The position numbers and the translations under genes are program-made. Below, one piece after another: positions 42,858 through 54,377 of a DNA stretch of 64,000 nt. Each line of letters starts with the position of its first letter. Position 1 is the first letter of the stretch. The notes beneath the pieces were generated by a model. It had not been told where the DNA came from, searched no databases, and was given only the letters and a program-made list of their open reading frames with translations. The stretch is from Ecdyonurus torrentis. Taxonomy: Eukaryota; Arthropoda; Insecta; Ephemeroptera; Heptageniidae. The stretch spans positions 39,071,835-39,135,834 of the forward strand of contig OX439130.1 of the NCBI GenBank assembly GCA_949318235.1, in the 5' to 3' direction.

Positions 42858-45800
42858 CTTGGAGACTGGTTGTGTACTTGGAGCTCCCAGCATCCTCTCT
42901 CTGATATTCCAGCGTAGCTCCCTCCTGTCATCTTCACCAGGCTGCTTAAACTGCTTCCAAAATTGCTGGTAATAATGATAAAGAGCCACGGGGTCACTGC
43001 GTGGGGGTGCTTCAGTGGAAAGTTCTCTAGGACGTATGACTAAAACAATGGATACAATACAAGACTGCTGTCACTCACATTTAATTGGCCAGCATATTAT
43101 GGTAAAACAAATAATCAAAACTATTATTTCCTTTTTAGCATTGTTTTTTTACACTACCTAAACTAGAAAAAATAAATAAATAGAAAATATATTTTTTTTC
43201 ATGCTGCATTACAACATTATGATTTATTTGCATCACATATTTTACAGTAGAAAACTATAAAATACGTAATACGTAATATGTAATGGTCATTACTCATTAA
43301 TTACACGAGAGCCATGGTCTCATAATCCCCTTCATACTCTTCTTTTTACACTTTTTTTTTATATAGGCTACATAGGTATATATCTTTCAACCAGCTCAGA
43401 CCCTCCCCCACCTCCCCCCCCCCCATGACCTTCTACTCACTCTATTAAGGATTTACCCCCCTTTTTTTTTTTTTTCAATTTTTAAAATTTTTGACTCAAT
43501 AACTTTTTTTTTTTAACTTTTTCACTTTTTGATGCCATAGATATTTTAATGCTCTATTGATTGCTTTTTGTATTACATTTATTTATTCATCCTGTTTCGA
43601 GAAAAGGGAGCTTTAATTTGCCCATTTGAATAACATTGAATTTGAATTTCACAGTAAAATAAAAATGGTTAAAAATTAATTGTGAGATATGTATGGGAAG
43701 TACGAAGACATTATACTTGAACTTCTATTTTGTAAAAACGAGATGTAAAAATAATTTTAAAAAACTTTACGATCAGTTTTTTGGAAAAAAGGGGGCGTGC
43801 CAGAGGTTAACTCTTAAGAAAAACATTTTTGCAATTCTCTCATCACCCAATCACATACCCTTTTCACATGTCCAAACCAAATAAAACACTGCAACTTTCA
43901 TACTTCTTTATCATCATTTCACACACACCCCACCTTTGTTCATCATTACAGCATTTGTATATTATATGACATTTATGTTAAGGAAAAAAAAATGTTAATA
44001 TTTATTTTACCGAATGATTGTATCAAATAGCAGTGCCATGAATTACTATTTCTTTACTCTTTTATCAGTGTACTGTACACTGATACATACACATTTATGT
44101 ATTGAGGATTGATAATAATACATATGTAATAAACTTTATAAGTAATAATAGGCTAATAAATAGGTATCGAATTTAAGGGGGGGGGGGGGGGGGGAATCGC
44201 TGTTGGTATATAAATCGTCGCCCCAGAATATAAATGTGAAATAACCCACTAGGTTTTGATCCCATTTTAGACCCTATGTACATGTAGCATACGGTCTAAA
44301 ATTGCATCAAAACCTAGTGGTTTATTTCACATTTATATTCTGGGGCGATGAAATGTTAAAAAAATAAAGTATAAAAGAAAATAGTAAGCAGTATGATTAG
44401 AGCACATTAAATTGAAAGGTACTAAAATGCAAAGATTTTCTAATTTATAGGTTATTGGGAAAAAGGGTTCAAATTTCTAGTGTAGACGATGTTTGCTAGA
44501 TAATACATACATACATACATATCATGACGCTATAAATCCCTTTCGGGGTAAGCCAACAACACAGATGTTTTATCCTGACCCAGTGATAGACCTCCACAAC
44601 TTCCTATCCTGACATACCACTTGCTTCCGCCAGTCTCATACCTTGTTTCATACATTTCCTTTTGCATTTCATACTGCGTACATTCTTATTTTTCAAACAT
44701 CTTCCAACCACCTCAGACCATGATGTTTTAGGCCTGCCTCTATCTCTCCTTCCATCCACTCTACTATGAAATACCTGCTTTGCTATTCTTTCATCACCCA
44801 TTCTCTCAACATGACCAAACCATCGTAATACACTGTTCTCATACTTCTCAGTCACAGTTTCTTTTACTCCACATTTCTCCAACACCCAAGTATTCCTTAC
44901 CCTATCTAATCTTGTTTTACCACACATACTTCTGAGAAAACTCATACCAACAGCATTCACCCTACTCATATGCCTACTCTGACATACCCACGATTCAGAA
45001 CCATATAAGATAGTTGGGAGTAAGACAGAATTGTACACTGTAAGTTTTGCTTTGTTTGCTAGATAATATATTTTTATTTAATAGATGTTAAAAGGATGGC
45101 TCATATTTAACACATGTAAGTTATACTCACAGGAAGGTCTTGGTTTCTTCTTAGCTGGCTTTGGTTCCACCAGTTGCTCAGGCTGACTACTGATGTCTCT
45201 GCTCTCTGTACACTCTGCTGAAGCTGATGAGCTTGAGCCTGCATGTTATAAATATAATTTAAATAATTGTCTTCATTCAAAAACATAGAACATGGAGGTA
45301 TGTTAGGAAATTACAAACTTGTAAACACCCCCCTTCTATTACCCTGTACACGTTCAGCAAGGATTCCTCTCTGCAAGGTTTACTGTGGTATATGTACCAA
45401 ATCCAAACGAAAATACTGCCGTATACAACATTCTCATAAGTCTAAAGTAAGTCAGCTTTTTCATTTGGACTCTATACTTAATAAATGTGTTGCAATGTTC
45501 ATAACATGAAAATCAAATTAAATAATAATGATAATAATAATTATTGCACTTTTTAATGATTCTTTAGTTTCAACATTTCGGCGGGTTAGAGCACAAACCA
45601 TGTACAGTATCTGCAAAAGCAGCTAAGATAAAATCCCCCCCCCCTTTTTTTTTAATACTGTTTTGAACTTTGTTAATTTTGTAGATACACAGTTTGTGCT
45701 CTAACCTGACTATATATCATTATTTAAGCTTTAAGGCCATGCCACTATGTACGATATTGAGTCAGCCTCTCTTTCAAAGAACTTTTTAACAATGAAAAAA

Positions 45801-47197
45801 CCAAAAGGTTCAATGTATGTATTTTAAAATGGCACTTCTGAGCTCTTTTTTTAGGCTCATTGCTCAGCCCCTAGTAGGTCTATCAACTTCAAACAAACTT
45901 CTATAAGTCATAAGGACACGGTGATCTCAGTCACAAAACTTTGGAATCACATGATTAGATGATGCCTATTGAGAGAGCGTGACCCCAATACTATCTATGG
46001 AATATATAGGCATACGCCTCGTTCTCGCTTGGCAGAAGTAACCAGGATCAACTGAAAAAAACATTTGATATTCATTCACATTTTCATTTATTTGTAATAA
46101 CTTTTCAAAGCAAATTGTTAAATAACATCGTTTTTAAATGGGGATATTTATTTTGCTGTGCAAAGTTACACAAAATAAATAAAATGTGTGAATAATGCAC
46201 CGTTGCAGTAGAAATGCTCACCTGTGCTTGTTGAAGTAGACATGCTGCCTGTGCTGTTCAGGGAGTATCTACAAAAAAAAAAGTTTAAAAGAGTAAATAA
46301 CCATACTTCCCAAAAATTCCTCTACGTGCAATGAGGTGTGTTACAAGTGGTATGTACACACCCGGACTTTATAAACCTAACATCAAAGGGGATGCCGCTT
46401 TGTATTGAAAGAGGCTGAAAATCGAGTTAAGTGCTATGTTGTCAGCTCGCAAAACATATGCAAAACACCTGCACCTTTGTGTTGTTTGCTAAACCTTTTT
46501 CTTTTTTCTGTGCAGGTGTTTTGCAGATCTGGCAACACAGCACTTAACTCAACCTCAATTTTTAGCCTCTTTCAACTTTCAATACAAAGCGGCATCCCTT
46601 TTGATGTTAGGTTTATAAAGTCCGGGAGTGTATGTCGTAAGCTTACCGTAGTCTATTCTTGCAGGTTAAAGGCCTCCTCACTTGATCCACTTGATCATAG
46701 TCAGGGGAGCTTTCTTGTGCTTTACTGGCATCACAGCTACTCTGCTCACTGCAGCTGTCATTCTCTTTTTGATTGCGTAGGTCATATTTTATTAACCGCT
46801 TCAGATCTGAAATGGAATAAACACACAAAATTAAAAAAATCTGCTTATATGGAACAAATAACACTTGACATTTGAAAAATGGTTTAAAAAACATTGCTTT
46901 TATAATGAAAGACAAATGAAACGATGGATTAGAAAGAATGAAAACGACAGGGGTTTTACCGGTATATCGGTGTGCATGCACTCTCATGCAGTTAAGGTGC
47001 AAAATTTAATTTTTATGTCATAATTATTTACATTATATATATGATATTAGTAATATGCATATGAATATATATGTGATGTGTGCACAGTACCCACCTCGTA
47101 TAAACTCACGTAACTGCGCAGGAGAAATATCATTATATCCTAGCTGCTTCAGGTGGTTCATAACGTCCTGTGAGTCCAGTTTTATATGCAAATCCAT
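42858..47197 (-). CDS. HYLS1: Hydrolethalus syndrome protein 1 homologue, 5 exons found, 3' end unresolved
   Basis: Centriolar protein needed for cilium formation. Exons: 47095-47197, 46647-46806, 46222-46268, 45131-45238, 42858-43039, in phase for 200 residues. The N-terminus MDLHIKLDSQDVMNHLKQLG, then YNDISPAQLREFI, matches the usual HYLS1 opening. The HYLS1 box is at about 155-190: DPVALYHYYQQFWKQFKQPG, then EDDRRELRWNIRERML. The middle (50-140) is Ser/Gln/Glu-rich and poorly conserved, as in the family. After SK200 a donor AAG|GTGGGT implies at least one more exon that I could not locate; reading through the donor adds 16 residues and a stop at 42807. The intron before the last found exon holds a LINE copy, and another holds a MITE 14 bp from a splice site. 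Confidence 0.88.
44213..44350. mobile_element. Foldback element in a HYLS1 intron
   Basis: TCGCCCCAGAATATAAATGT, then GAAATAA and CACTAGGTTTTGAT, at left is mirrored at right by ATCAAAACCTAGTG and TTATTTCACATTTATATTCT, then GGGGCGA. The arms are about 50 bp, nearly perfect, following a poly-G run. Confidence 0.7.
44490..45068 (-). mobile_element. 5'-truncated LINE copy with 16 bp target duplication
   Basis: The insertion is 44506-45052, flanked by the exact direct repeat TGTTTGCTAGATAATA (44490-44505 and 45053-45068). On the minus strand it encodes about 145 codons of the C-terminal end of a non-LTR reverse transcriptase (LPTILYGSESWVCQS, LRWFGHVERMGD, GRRDRGRPKTSW), then a short 3' UTR ending GCGTCATGATATGTATGTAT, with a CATA/TATG microsatellite tail instead of poly-A. 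The clade is RTE- or CR1-like from the motif pattern; I cannot fix it. It lies between HYLS1 exons 4 and 5. Confidence 0.9.
45585..45710. mobile_element. Weak foldback in a HYLS1 intron-adjacent region
   Basis: GGGTTAGAGCACAAAC at left and GTTTGTGCTCTAACC at right form a 15 bp stem around a loop with C and T runs. Termini were not resolved. Confidence 0.45.
46356..46632. mobile_element. Foldback element beside a HYLS1 splice donor
   Basis: TACACACCCGGACTTTATAA, then ACCTAACATCAAA and GGATGCCGCTTTGTATTGAA, at left is mirrored at right down to TTTATAAAGTCCGGGAGTGT. The arms are about 110 bp. A diverged relative with the same order of words (GTATGTACTATGTTACCAGC, AACACCTGTATAA) occurs at about 51460-51650. 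The right end is 14 bp from the HYLS1 exon 2 donor. Confidence 0.75.
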
Positions 47198-47901
47198 TTC
47201 TAAAATCTAAGTCAAGAGAATCTTACGTAAAATGTTCAGATTGTGATATATTTTATGAAGCAAATTAATTAACTGACACATAAATTACGTAAATAAATAA
47301 GACTAAAATAAATATGAAAACAAAAATATTATGTTTATCATACCTTTAATTCTGGTTTAAAATAACGAACTTTTCTTAAAAACTCCTACCGTCAAGGGGT
47401 TCCTTGCTGGTTCCTTGTCTTTTCCTTGTATGTATAGCAAAAGAAAGATTCTCATTGGTTTTCGCTCGTCCCAGTCAATAACTACTCCAAATATACTGGA
47501 CCGAAGCAAGACTCCTCATTGGTTGCTGACCCATGCTCGACCTGTGTTGACGCAGACCTTGCGCAGACCCGCACAGACCACTGACACTTTTTTAAAAATG
47601 AACCAAAAAAATAAAAGACCCATCAGGGTTACTCCGGTTATTCAGGGGCAGAGGTTTTAGGGGTTACCAGGTGTTACTTGCATCTCCCATCAAAAAACTT
47701 TTTCACATTTGCCATTTTGCCAAACCGGCAACATTGCGCAGTAAATTTTGATGGCGCGTCACAATCAGATGACGAGGGCTGACAGAAATGTAACCGGAGA
47801 TTTTTCGTTTCTGTAGCTATAATTGATTCGTAATTCACTATTTTTGTTCTACAAATCAACTTATTTTTAATAAACAAAGCAGTGAAGTAGTAAATTCCAA
47901 C
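47198..47901. promoter_or_regulatory. Divergent promoter interval, HYLS1 / YIPF6
   Basis: The start codons are 704 bp apart and point away from each other. Two inverted CCAAT boxes (ATTGG at 47454-47458 and 47518-47522) lie in its middle, and GATGGCGCGTCAC near 47750 is E2F/ATF-like. The sequence just upstream of the HYLS1 ATG (GATTTTAG) could be a splice acceptor for a leader intron. No convincing RFX X-box was found. Confidence 0.5.
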
Positions 47902-48606
47902 ATGGCAACTTTAGAAGAGGCAAAACTTGATGTAAGTAAACTTTACGTACACGCCCCCTTAGATTTTAGTGCCACACAATCGAGTATTTTTTTTTCCTGA
48001 TTTCAACGAAAATACGTCATTCTCATCATAATATCAGCACTAGACTGCTTCAATTTTGACCAGTGAATTTTTCAATGAAGTATGGATGAAACGCTTGGAT
48101 TTCAGATGTATGGAGAGTTGGGCGAGGCTAACGTAGACACTTTGGAAGGCGAGATGTCAGTACCGAACCAGGGTTCTTCACCGAAACAGGGAGACCTGGA
48201 GTTCAACACACTAGATGAACCAATTAAGACGACAGTGGTACGTTAGAAATCATAATTTTTAGTATCCCAACAGCTACCATTCTTCTTCTCTTTGCTCCAT
48301 GGACCTTGCAAGGTCTAACTGTCATGATAACATACATATGTATGCACAGGATCGGACTGGCACTCAAGGGGCCACGTCCTTAAAAGGGGCGTAACATCAA
48401 TAAGGGGGGCCACAAAAGGGGGCGTAATACCCTGGTTACGCCCCTTTTAGGGCCTTAATAGGGGCCTCCAAACAGGATGGGCCATGTCTGCTATCGCGGA
48501 CTTACTCTTATGGGCGGTCCGAGTCTGCGTATATGTACCATAAAGGCCATGGATGTGTTGTATGTATATAATATGTACAGTTCTATAATGTATGCATCAT
48601 ATTATA

Positions 48607-48637
<31 letters not shown>

Positions 48638-51600
48638 CATGACGCTATAAATCCCTTTCGGGGTAAGCCAACAACACAGATGTTTTATCCTGACCCAGTG
48701 ATAGACCTCCACAACTTCCTATCCTGACATACTTCACTTGCTTCCGCCAGTCTCATACCATGTTTCATACATTTCCTTTTGCATTTCATACTGCGTACAT
48801 TCTTATTTTTCAAACATCTTCCAACCACCTCAGACCATGATGTTTTAGGCCTGCCTCTATCTCTCCTTCCATCCACTCTACTATGAAATACCTGCTTTGC
48901 TATTCTTTCATCACCCATTCTCTCAACATGACCAAACCACCGTAATACACTGTTCTCATATACATACAATAAGATACATTATAAGTTACATTATAAGTTA
49001 CATTATAAGATACATTATGTGTTGTATGATTGTTTGATCATAGCATATACATAATAATAAGAAAAGCACGGTACAGTATTTATGTAGTGTATCATACTTG
49101 TATGGTAGTAAATTCTTTATTTTGAGATTTTCGTATCTTTCAAATTTCTTGTTTAAGTGAAATGATCAATCAAGTCTGCAGCACTCATCTCTTAATTTAT
49201 GTTTTCTGTTTCCGTACAGTCAAATAAAATTGCAAGTTTACAAAGTAGTTTTGCTTTTCAGATGCGAGACTTGAAAGCAGTGGGCACTAAGTTTTATTGT
49301 GTTCTATATCCCAAGGAGAAGAAAAGTTTGCTCAAGGAATGTAAGTTTTTGTTCAACTGCCATTACAATGGTTCAAATTATTGCAGTATTCATTCATTTT
49401 ATTCAATAAACACTCATGGTGTACAACATATAACCTAAATTTACAAAATAAGGAATAATAAATGACATACATTAAACATTAAAGCCTTGTTAACTTACTT
49501 TTTTATCATTTAGATTACTAGATTGATAATACCATACCTTATTATCAATGAATTAGACACCAACACGTTGATTTTGTATTTATTTTCTTTTTGACTGTTA
49601 TATCACGTATCTGACGTCACAATGTACCGCCGCCAATCACAGTCACCGCTCTGGTCACGTGATAAATTTAAGCCCATACCTCAAGTTCTTTACCCCTATC
49701 ACGACCCCATTGGTACATTGTGACGTCAGATACGTGATATAACAGTCAAAAAGAAAATAAATAAAAACGAATACAAAATCAACGTGTTGGTGTCTAATTC
49801 ATGGATATTAAGGTATGGTAATTATCAATCTAGTATTCTAAATGATAAAAAAGTAAGTTGACATGGGCTTTAATCTTGAGCATAAGCTGTTAGACTTATG
49901 CTACGATTAGTACAGTAGTATTATGTACATATTAATTTTTAAATTCCAATTTATTTATTTGTGTGTGTGTTTTAGGGGATTTGTGGGGTCCACTCTTGCT
50001 GTGCACCTTTATGGCTATGTAAGTAAACTTTATTTGACATTTCTGTAATGAGGAAGGTGAATTGTAAATTTTTTTGTTGAGTTTATGATATTTTTGGAAA
50101 GAGCTTTAAAAATTTTTGAGGTGCTATTTTTTCTTAGAAGGATTGGAGCATATGAAGTATATTTAATTTTATTTAATTAATTTTGAAAATCAGCCTAGAA
50201 AGTCTGTGACATCATCAGTCCACTTTTTTCTCGGCAAATACTAATCGTTCGAGGTTCAGTAACCAGTTTAATGAAATCAGCTCGTCCTCAGGATTAAAAA
50301 AAAACTGGCTACTGAACCTTCTTCAGTCAATACTTTCCAAAGAAATGCCTGATTGATGACGTCACAGACTGTTTAGGTTGATTATCAAAAATTAATTACA
50401 AATACTTCCCATGCTCCAATCGTTCTAAGAAAATATAGAGCCTCAAAAAATTTTTAATGCTCTTTTCAAAAATGTCATAAAAAGTGGGGGTTAAAAAGAA
50501 TTCACCTTCCTCATTAAAGTGTTTGTCTCAGAGAGTGTGTAACATAGTGTGTTATATTGCAGGGTTTTGCAAGGTTCAAGTGATGATTCTGTGGAGAGCG
50601 ACGGGGGACCAGAGTTTGCAGAGGTGTTTGTCATTGTGTGGATTGGCTCCATGGTCGTGACTCTTAACTCTAAGCTGCTTGGAGGAAATATGTGAGTTTG
50701 TGTGACGCAAAGTGCAAATGCACTGCATTATATTTAAGATGCATATTATTGGTTAAATTATTACATAACTGAGTAGAAAAAGGAAACTTTAAGCAGTGAT
50801 GGTATATGTAAAACCTTTGTAAGTCCCAGTAAGTTGCATCCAGTTAATTGATATTTTGTTACGTTGGTTAACAGGGCATATCTGTATTTAAAGGCGTAGA
50901 ACACCTTGAACAAAAAAGTTGCATAATATCCTAACAAACCTGAAAATCAACGTTGATTTGGCCAGAGTCATTTATTTCTAATTTATTTACCATTCACAAA
51001 ATACCGCTGCCGGTCACTGACGTCACAGCTCGCTTGTTTTAAGCGCGCGTAAACCGGGCGAGCTGTGACGTCAGTGACCGGCAGCAGTATTTTGTGAATG
51101 GAAAATAAATTAGAAATAAATGACTCTGGCCAAATCATCGTTGATTTTCAGGTTTGTTAGGATATTACGCGACTTTTTTGTTCCAGGTGTTCTACGCCTT
51201 TAATGCTGCTGTGTTTCAACTCTACCTGTGTCACCGTAAAATTAGGCCTTAATATTTATGAGATATCTTAGTTCTTAGTTGTACAGTACATTACTAAAGA
51301 AACACACATTTTTACTGTACACTTAATTCAATGTTTAGTTTTTAATAGGGGAAGTATTTTTTGACGTAGGACTTTTTTTTTTTATTGTTATTCTTTTTAT
51401 TGTTGTTATTATTTTTGCTATGCCTTTGTTATATTACATACATTGACCTTCTTTATATGAAATTAATATTAAAGGAGATGTTGTTTTGAAAAGAAGGGTT
51501 GAAAACTGGGTGCAGGTATGTACTATGTTACCAGCTCGCATAACACCTGTATAATTTTTGCTTCTTTACTCAAATCAGAGTTATACAAAGTAACATAGCC

Positions 51601-53768
51601 TGTGTTTCAAAGCAATCTCTCTTTTAATGTTAACTTTATATAAAGACAGTCAATGTACTTTCCATGGAACTGACTTGAAATTAGCATTTTTGCAATAAAC
51701 TTTAACAGTTGTTCAGGAAAACATCAAAATTAGATTATTTTTTTTCCTAATTAATAAATACAAAATTAGCTGCTTGAGTTTTTACAATTAGTATTCAACC
51801 TAACTTCAGTGGTGTTTTTGTGTTTTAGTTCTTTCTTCCAGAGTGTATGTGTTCTCGGCTACTGCTTGCTGCCCACTGCACTGGCGCTGCTAACATGCAA
51901 ACTCATTCTCATCATGGAACAGACAACGCTCCTCTTTGCACTAAGACTTGTTGCCACAGCAGTAGGCTTCAGCTGGGCTACATATGGTGAGTTTTTTTAC
52001 CAGCTCCATTTATTAAAATTTTAATTTTCTTCACATTGATACTCATTTAGATCTTGATAGTAAGTTTCATATTATTTATTGACCTAGCTTGTAAGTAAAT
52101 TTTTGTACGTATTAAAGTTTCTTAGCCAAAATTGCAATTGACAAAAATAATTATGATTTAGAGCTTTGAGGGGGGGGGGGGGGTAGTGGATTTTGCTATA
52201 TTTAGGTCATAGTTCTATGCGTTGATCTTCTGATAAAATCATTTCTTTTCTCTCCCCCACCACCTTTATTTTTTATTTATTTATATTTTTTAATACTTAT
52301 GAAATTATGATTAATACAATTCACTTGAAGGAAGTTGTGAATTGATGCCAGGTATTGGAAGGAGTGTGGTTAGATTATAGCAGTAACACTGTTAGCATTT
52401 TATGGTGTGAGATCACGTCTAGTGTATAGGCACTTTGCCTTTTTCTCATCACCTGTTGGCTGTTAGGTAATTTATTTGTTTTTATGTACATATTTATAAG
52501 ATCTAAACCCAATAAAGAACTATTATTATTGTTATTATTAGCATTACACACAAGAGAACATAAAAATAATAAATTTATTTATCAATGATTTCAAATTAAT
52601 ATACTGTAGATCATATAAAGGAATAACATATTTTATAAAAATAAAACACAGACACAACACAGTTCAGTAAATTGATAAGATTTCACCTTGTAATCACCAA
52701 TCATATATATTATTTTGATATATTGAAATAACTAGTTCAGAATATATGTCATAGAATTCAATACACCTACATAAGACATATGTCTTATGTTGTATTATAA
52801 TCAATAATTACTATACTTATAGGGTGTATATCAGTGATGCAAGGTATCTTACATTACCGTGACTGTCACGTCAGGGTCGGACTGGCCATAAGAGTAAGTC
52901 CGCAATTGCGGACGTGGCCCCCCTGTTTGGAGGCCCCTAAGGCCCAAAAAGGGGCGTAACTAGGGTGTTACGCCCCCTTTGTGGCCCCTAAAGAGGGTGT
53001 TACACCCCTTTTGCGGACGAGGCCCCTTGATTGCCAGTCCGACCCTGTGTCACGTTATAACGAGGTTATATAATGAGCATTCGTCAATAACAAAATTGGT
53101 TAAATAAAATTCAAATTTTGCCACTATTTGATAGTCCACCCTCCTTGGGAAAAAAAAAATCCGTCGAGCAATACTATTAAAATTTTCACTACCCTGATTC
53201 TGAAGCCCCATCATGGGATTCATGGAGCGCTTCACAAGCGGCACCCTCCATGACATTTTTTATCCCATCGTGCATAACAATTCAAAATTTTCACTATCAT
53301 AATTCTAACCCCTCATCGTGAGATTATTATTATATTAGTAAAATAATATACTGTAATATGAAATAATTGTAAAAAATTTAGGTGACAATTTAAGAAATTA
53401 ATTAAAAGTAAATATGACGTGACCTTGAACAAGCGATGATTTGTTATAATAGTAACGTTACCATCATATAACTCGTTATATAACCAAAAGGTTACGTAAC
53501 ACGTAATTTTCACAACCCTGGTATATATGCATGAACTATACAGTACATAGAGGTATAATATTTCATTAAATTTTATTATTATTAGCAGCTGAGCTGAGCC
53601 TCAATGTATGTGATGTTTAATCCTTATTGTTATTTATATGTTTCAGCGTCAATGATATTCCTGGGTGACAGCCAACCAGACGGAAGGAAAGCACTTGCAG
53701 TTTATCCCATCTTCTTGTTTTATGCCTTCATCTCGTGGCTTGTGATTTCTCACACGGGAGCAACGTAA
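47902..53768 (+). CDS. YIPF6: Yip1-family Golgi membrane protein YIPF6, 7 exons, complete
   Basis: Multipass protein of the early secretory pathway that binds Rab GTPases and partners with YIF1-type proteins. Exons: 47902-47931, 48106-48237, 49262-49340, 49976-50018, 50563-50691, 51829-51986, 53647-53768, giving 230 residues (human 236). The cytosolic N-terminus (1-80) ends in LDEPIKTTVMRDLKAVGTKF. The membrane region starts at WDLWGPLLL (81-89) and continues with EVFVIVWIGSMVVTLNSKLL, GGNISFFQSVCVLGYCLLP, and a last segment AVYPIFLFYAFISWLVI. About five membrane segments are expected in this family. Intron 4 is nearly all one foldback element, and intron 2 carries a hAT-like MITE and a LINE copy. 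AATAAA occurs at 54417-54422. Confidence 0.96.
48347..48530. mobile_element. hAT-like MITE, copy 1
   Basis: Starts CAGGATCGGACTGGC and is built of GGGGCGTAA / TTACGCCCC and GGGGCCAC-type inverse words. It matches the copy at 52872-53047 in the opposite orientation. The target duplication is not clear. Confidence 0.65.
48605..48960 (-). mobile_element. Second, shorter 5'-truncated copy of the same LINE
   Basis: Near-identical to the inner 350 bp of the 44506-45052 copy (same GGCTTACCCCGAAAGGGATT terminus, same CATA-type tail), truncated at CTGTTCTCATA. It encodes only LRWFGHVERMGD to EASEVCQDR. It lies in YIPF6 intron 2. The close similarity implies recent activity. Confidence 0.88.
49479..49873. 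mobile_element. TTAA-flanked foldback MITE (family A, copy 2)
   Basis: The element is 49483-49869 (387 bp), TTAA at both borders, same termini (AGCC...GTT, AGTTGACATGGGCT) and same central TGACGTCACAATGTACCGCC, then GCCAATCACAGTCACCGCTC, as the copy at 29642. It lies in YIPF6 intron 3. Confidence 0.88.
50046..50516. mobile_element. TA-flanked foldback element filling YIPF6 intron 4
   Basis: The element is 50048-50514 (467 bp), ends ATGAGGAAGGTGAATT / AATTCACCTTCCTCAT, TA on both sides as for Tc1/mariner-type insertions. The arms (about 200 bp each) match through GCTCCAATC, TTTGAGGTGCTA and GTCTGTGACATCATCA-type sequence. The whole intron is 50019-50562 (544 bp). Confidence 0.85.
50888..51203. 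mobile_element. TTAA-flanked foldback MITE (family B, copy 2)
   Basis: The element is 50892-51199 (308 bp), TTAA at both borders, near-identical to the copy at 40080-40387 in ends and in the palindromic core; the centre here reads TTTTAAGCGCGCGTAAACCG. It lies in YIPF6 intron 5. Confidence 0.9.
52864..53055. mobile_element. hAT-like MITE, copy 2, with 8 bp target duplication
   Basis: The element is 52872-53047 (176 bp), ends CAGGGTCGGACTGGC / GCCAGTCCGACCCTG, flanked by the exact repeat TGTCACGT (52864-52871, 53048-53055). Inverse relative of the copy at 48347. Both are in YIPF6 introns. Confidence 0.88.
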
Positions 53769-54252
53769 AGTGCGAGAGGTTGTGATATGAACTTTGTGCC
53801 AGTGACTCTACCTATAAGTGAGACTATATGCCCATGTACTGTGTATTTACAACGTGTAGAGTGCATTTGTCTGCAATTACATGCCTGTTCAATCAAGGAA
53901 CCATGAATGTGGGATCTTATACATCAAGTATTGTATTGTAGATTGAATCCTTTCTTCCTTGATTTCAATGGTTAGTTATGGCATCTAAATTGTATACTAT
54001 AATATGCAAGTGGCTGTCCTAACTCAAAGATATAATTTTGCATTCCTAAGTCCTTTTTTTATTATTATTTAAATACATAATTTGTTTGGCTACAAGACAA
54101 TTATGAAACTTGACCAAAATAGTTGAGTATCAATGTGAATAATCCCTCTCGATCCCTTCCTGCCCTATGCTTTGATGTGGTACCAAATCAGTTTTAAGTA
54201 TTGTGTTACTAGGAAAATCAGAACTGCAAAATTATCAAAAGTTTATATAATG

Positions 54253-54377
54253 TGCAGCTTTGGCCAAAAGTTTGAGAACGATTTGTATAGGCAACCCACA
54301 ACAACACTATGTTATCTTTATGGGAAAACGTTGCGGCCGCTGCTGCCCCGCTCTTAAACTTTTGGCCAGAGCTGTAC
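54253..54377. mobile_element. Tc1/mariner-like MITE
   Basis: Ends TGCAGCTTTGGCCAAAAGTT, then TGAGA, and the inverse of TCTTAAACTTTTGGCCAGAG, then CTGTACA. The CAGCTCTGGCCAAAAGTTT-type terminus is the sort seen on Tc1-like elements. It lies in or just before the YIPF6 3' UTR end. Confidence 0.6.

Noticed and set aside
44604..45038. Independent 144-codon host gene
   Set aside because: It is the C-terminal part of a LINE reverse transcriptase inside an insertion with an exact target duplication.
46405..46875. 156-codon plus-strand frame
   Set aside because: It is the shadow of HYLS1 exon 2 plus the adjoining foldback element; the minus-strand exon has phase and family support.
47663..47677. 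RFX X-box (GTTACCAGGTGTTAC) in the HYLS1 promoter
   Set aside because: Only the first half-site fits; the second half lacks the RRNAAC pattern and the spacing is off.
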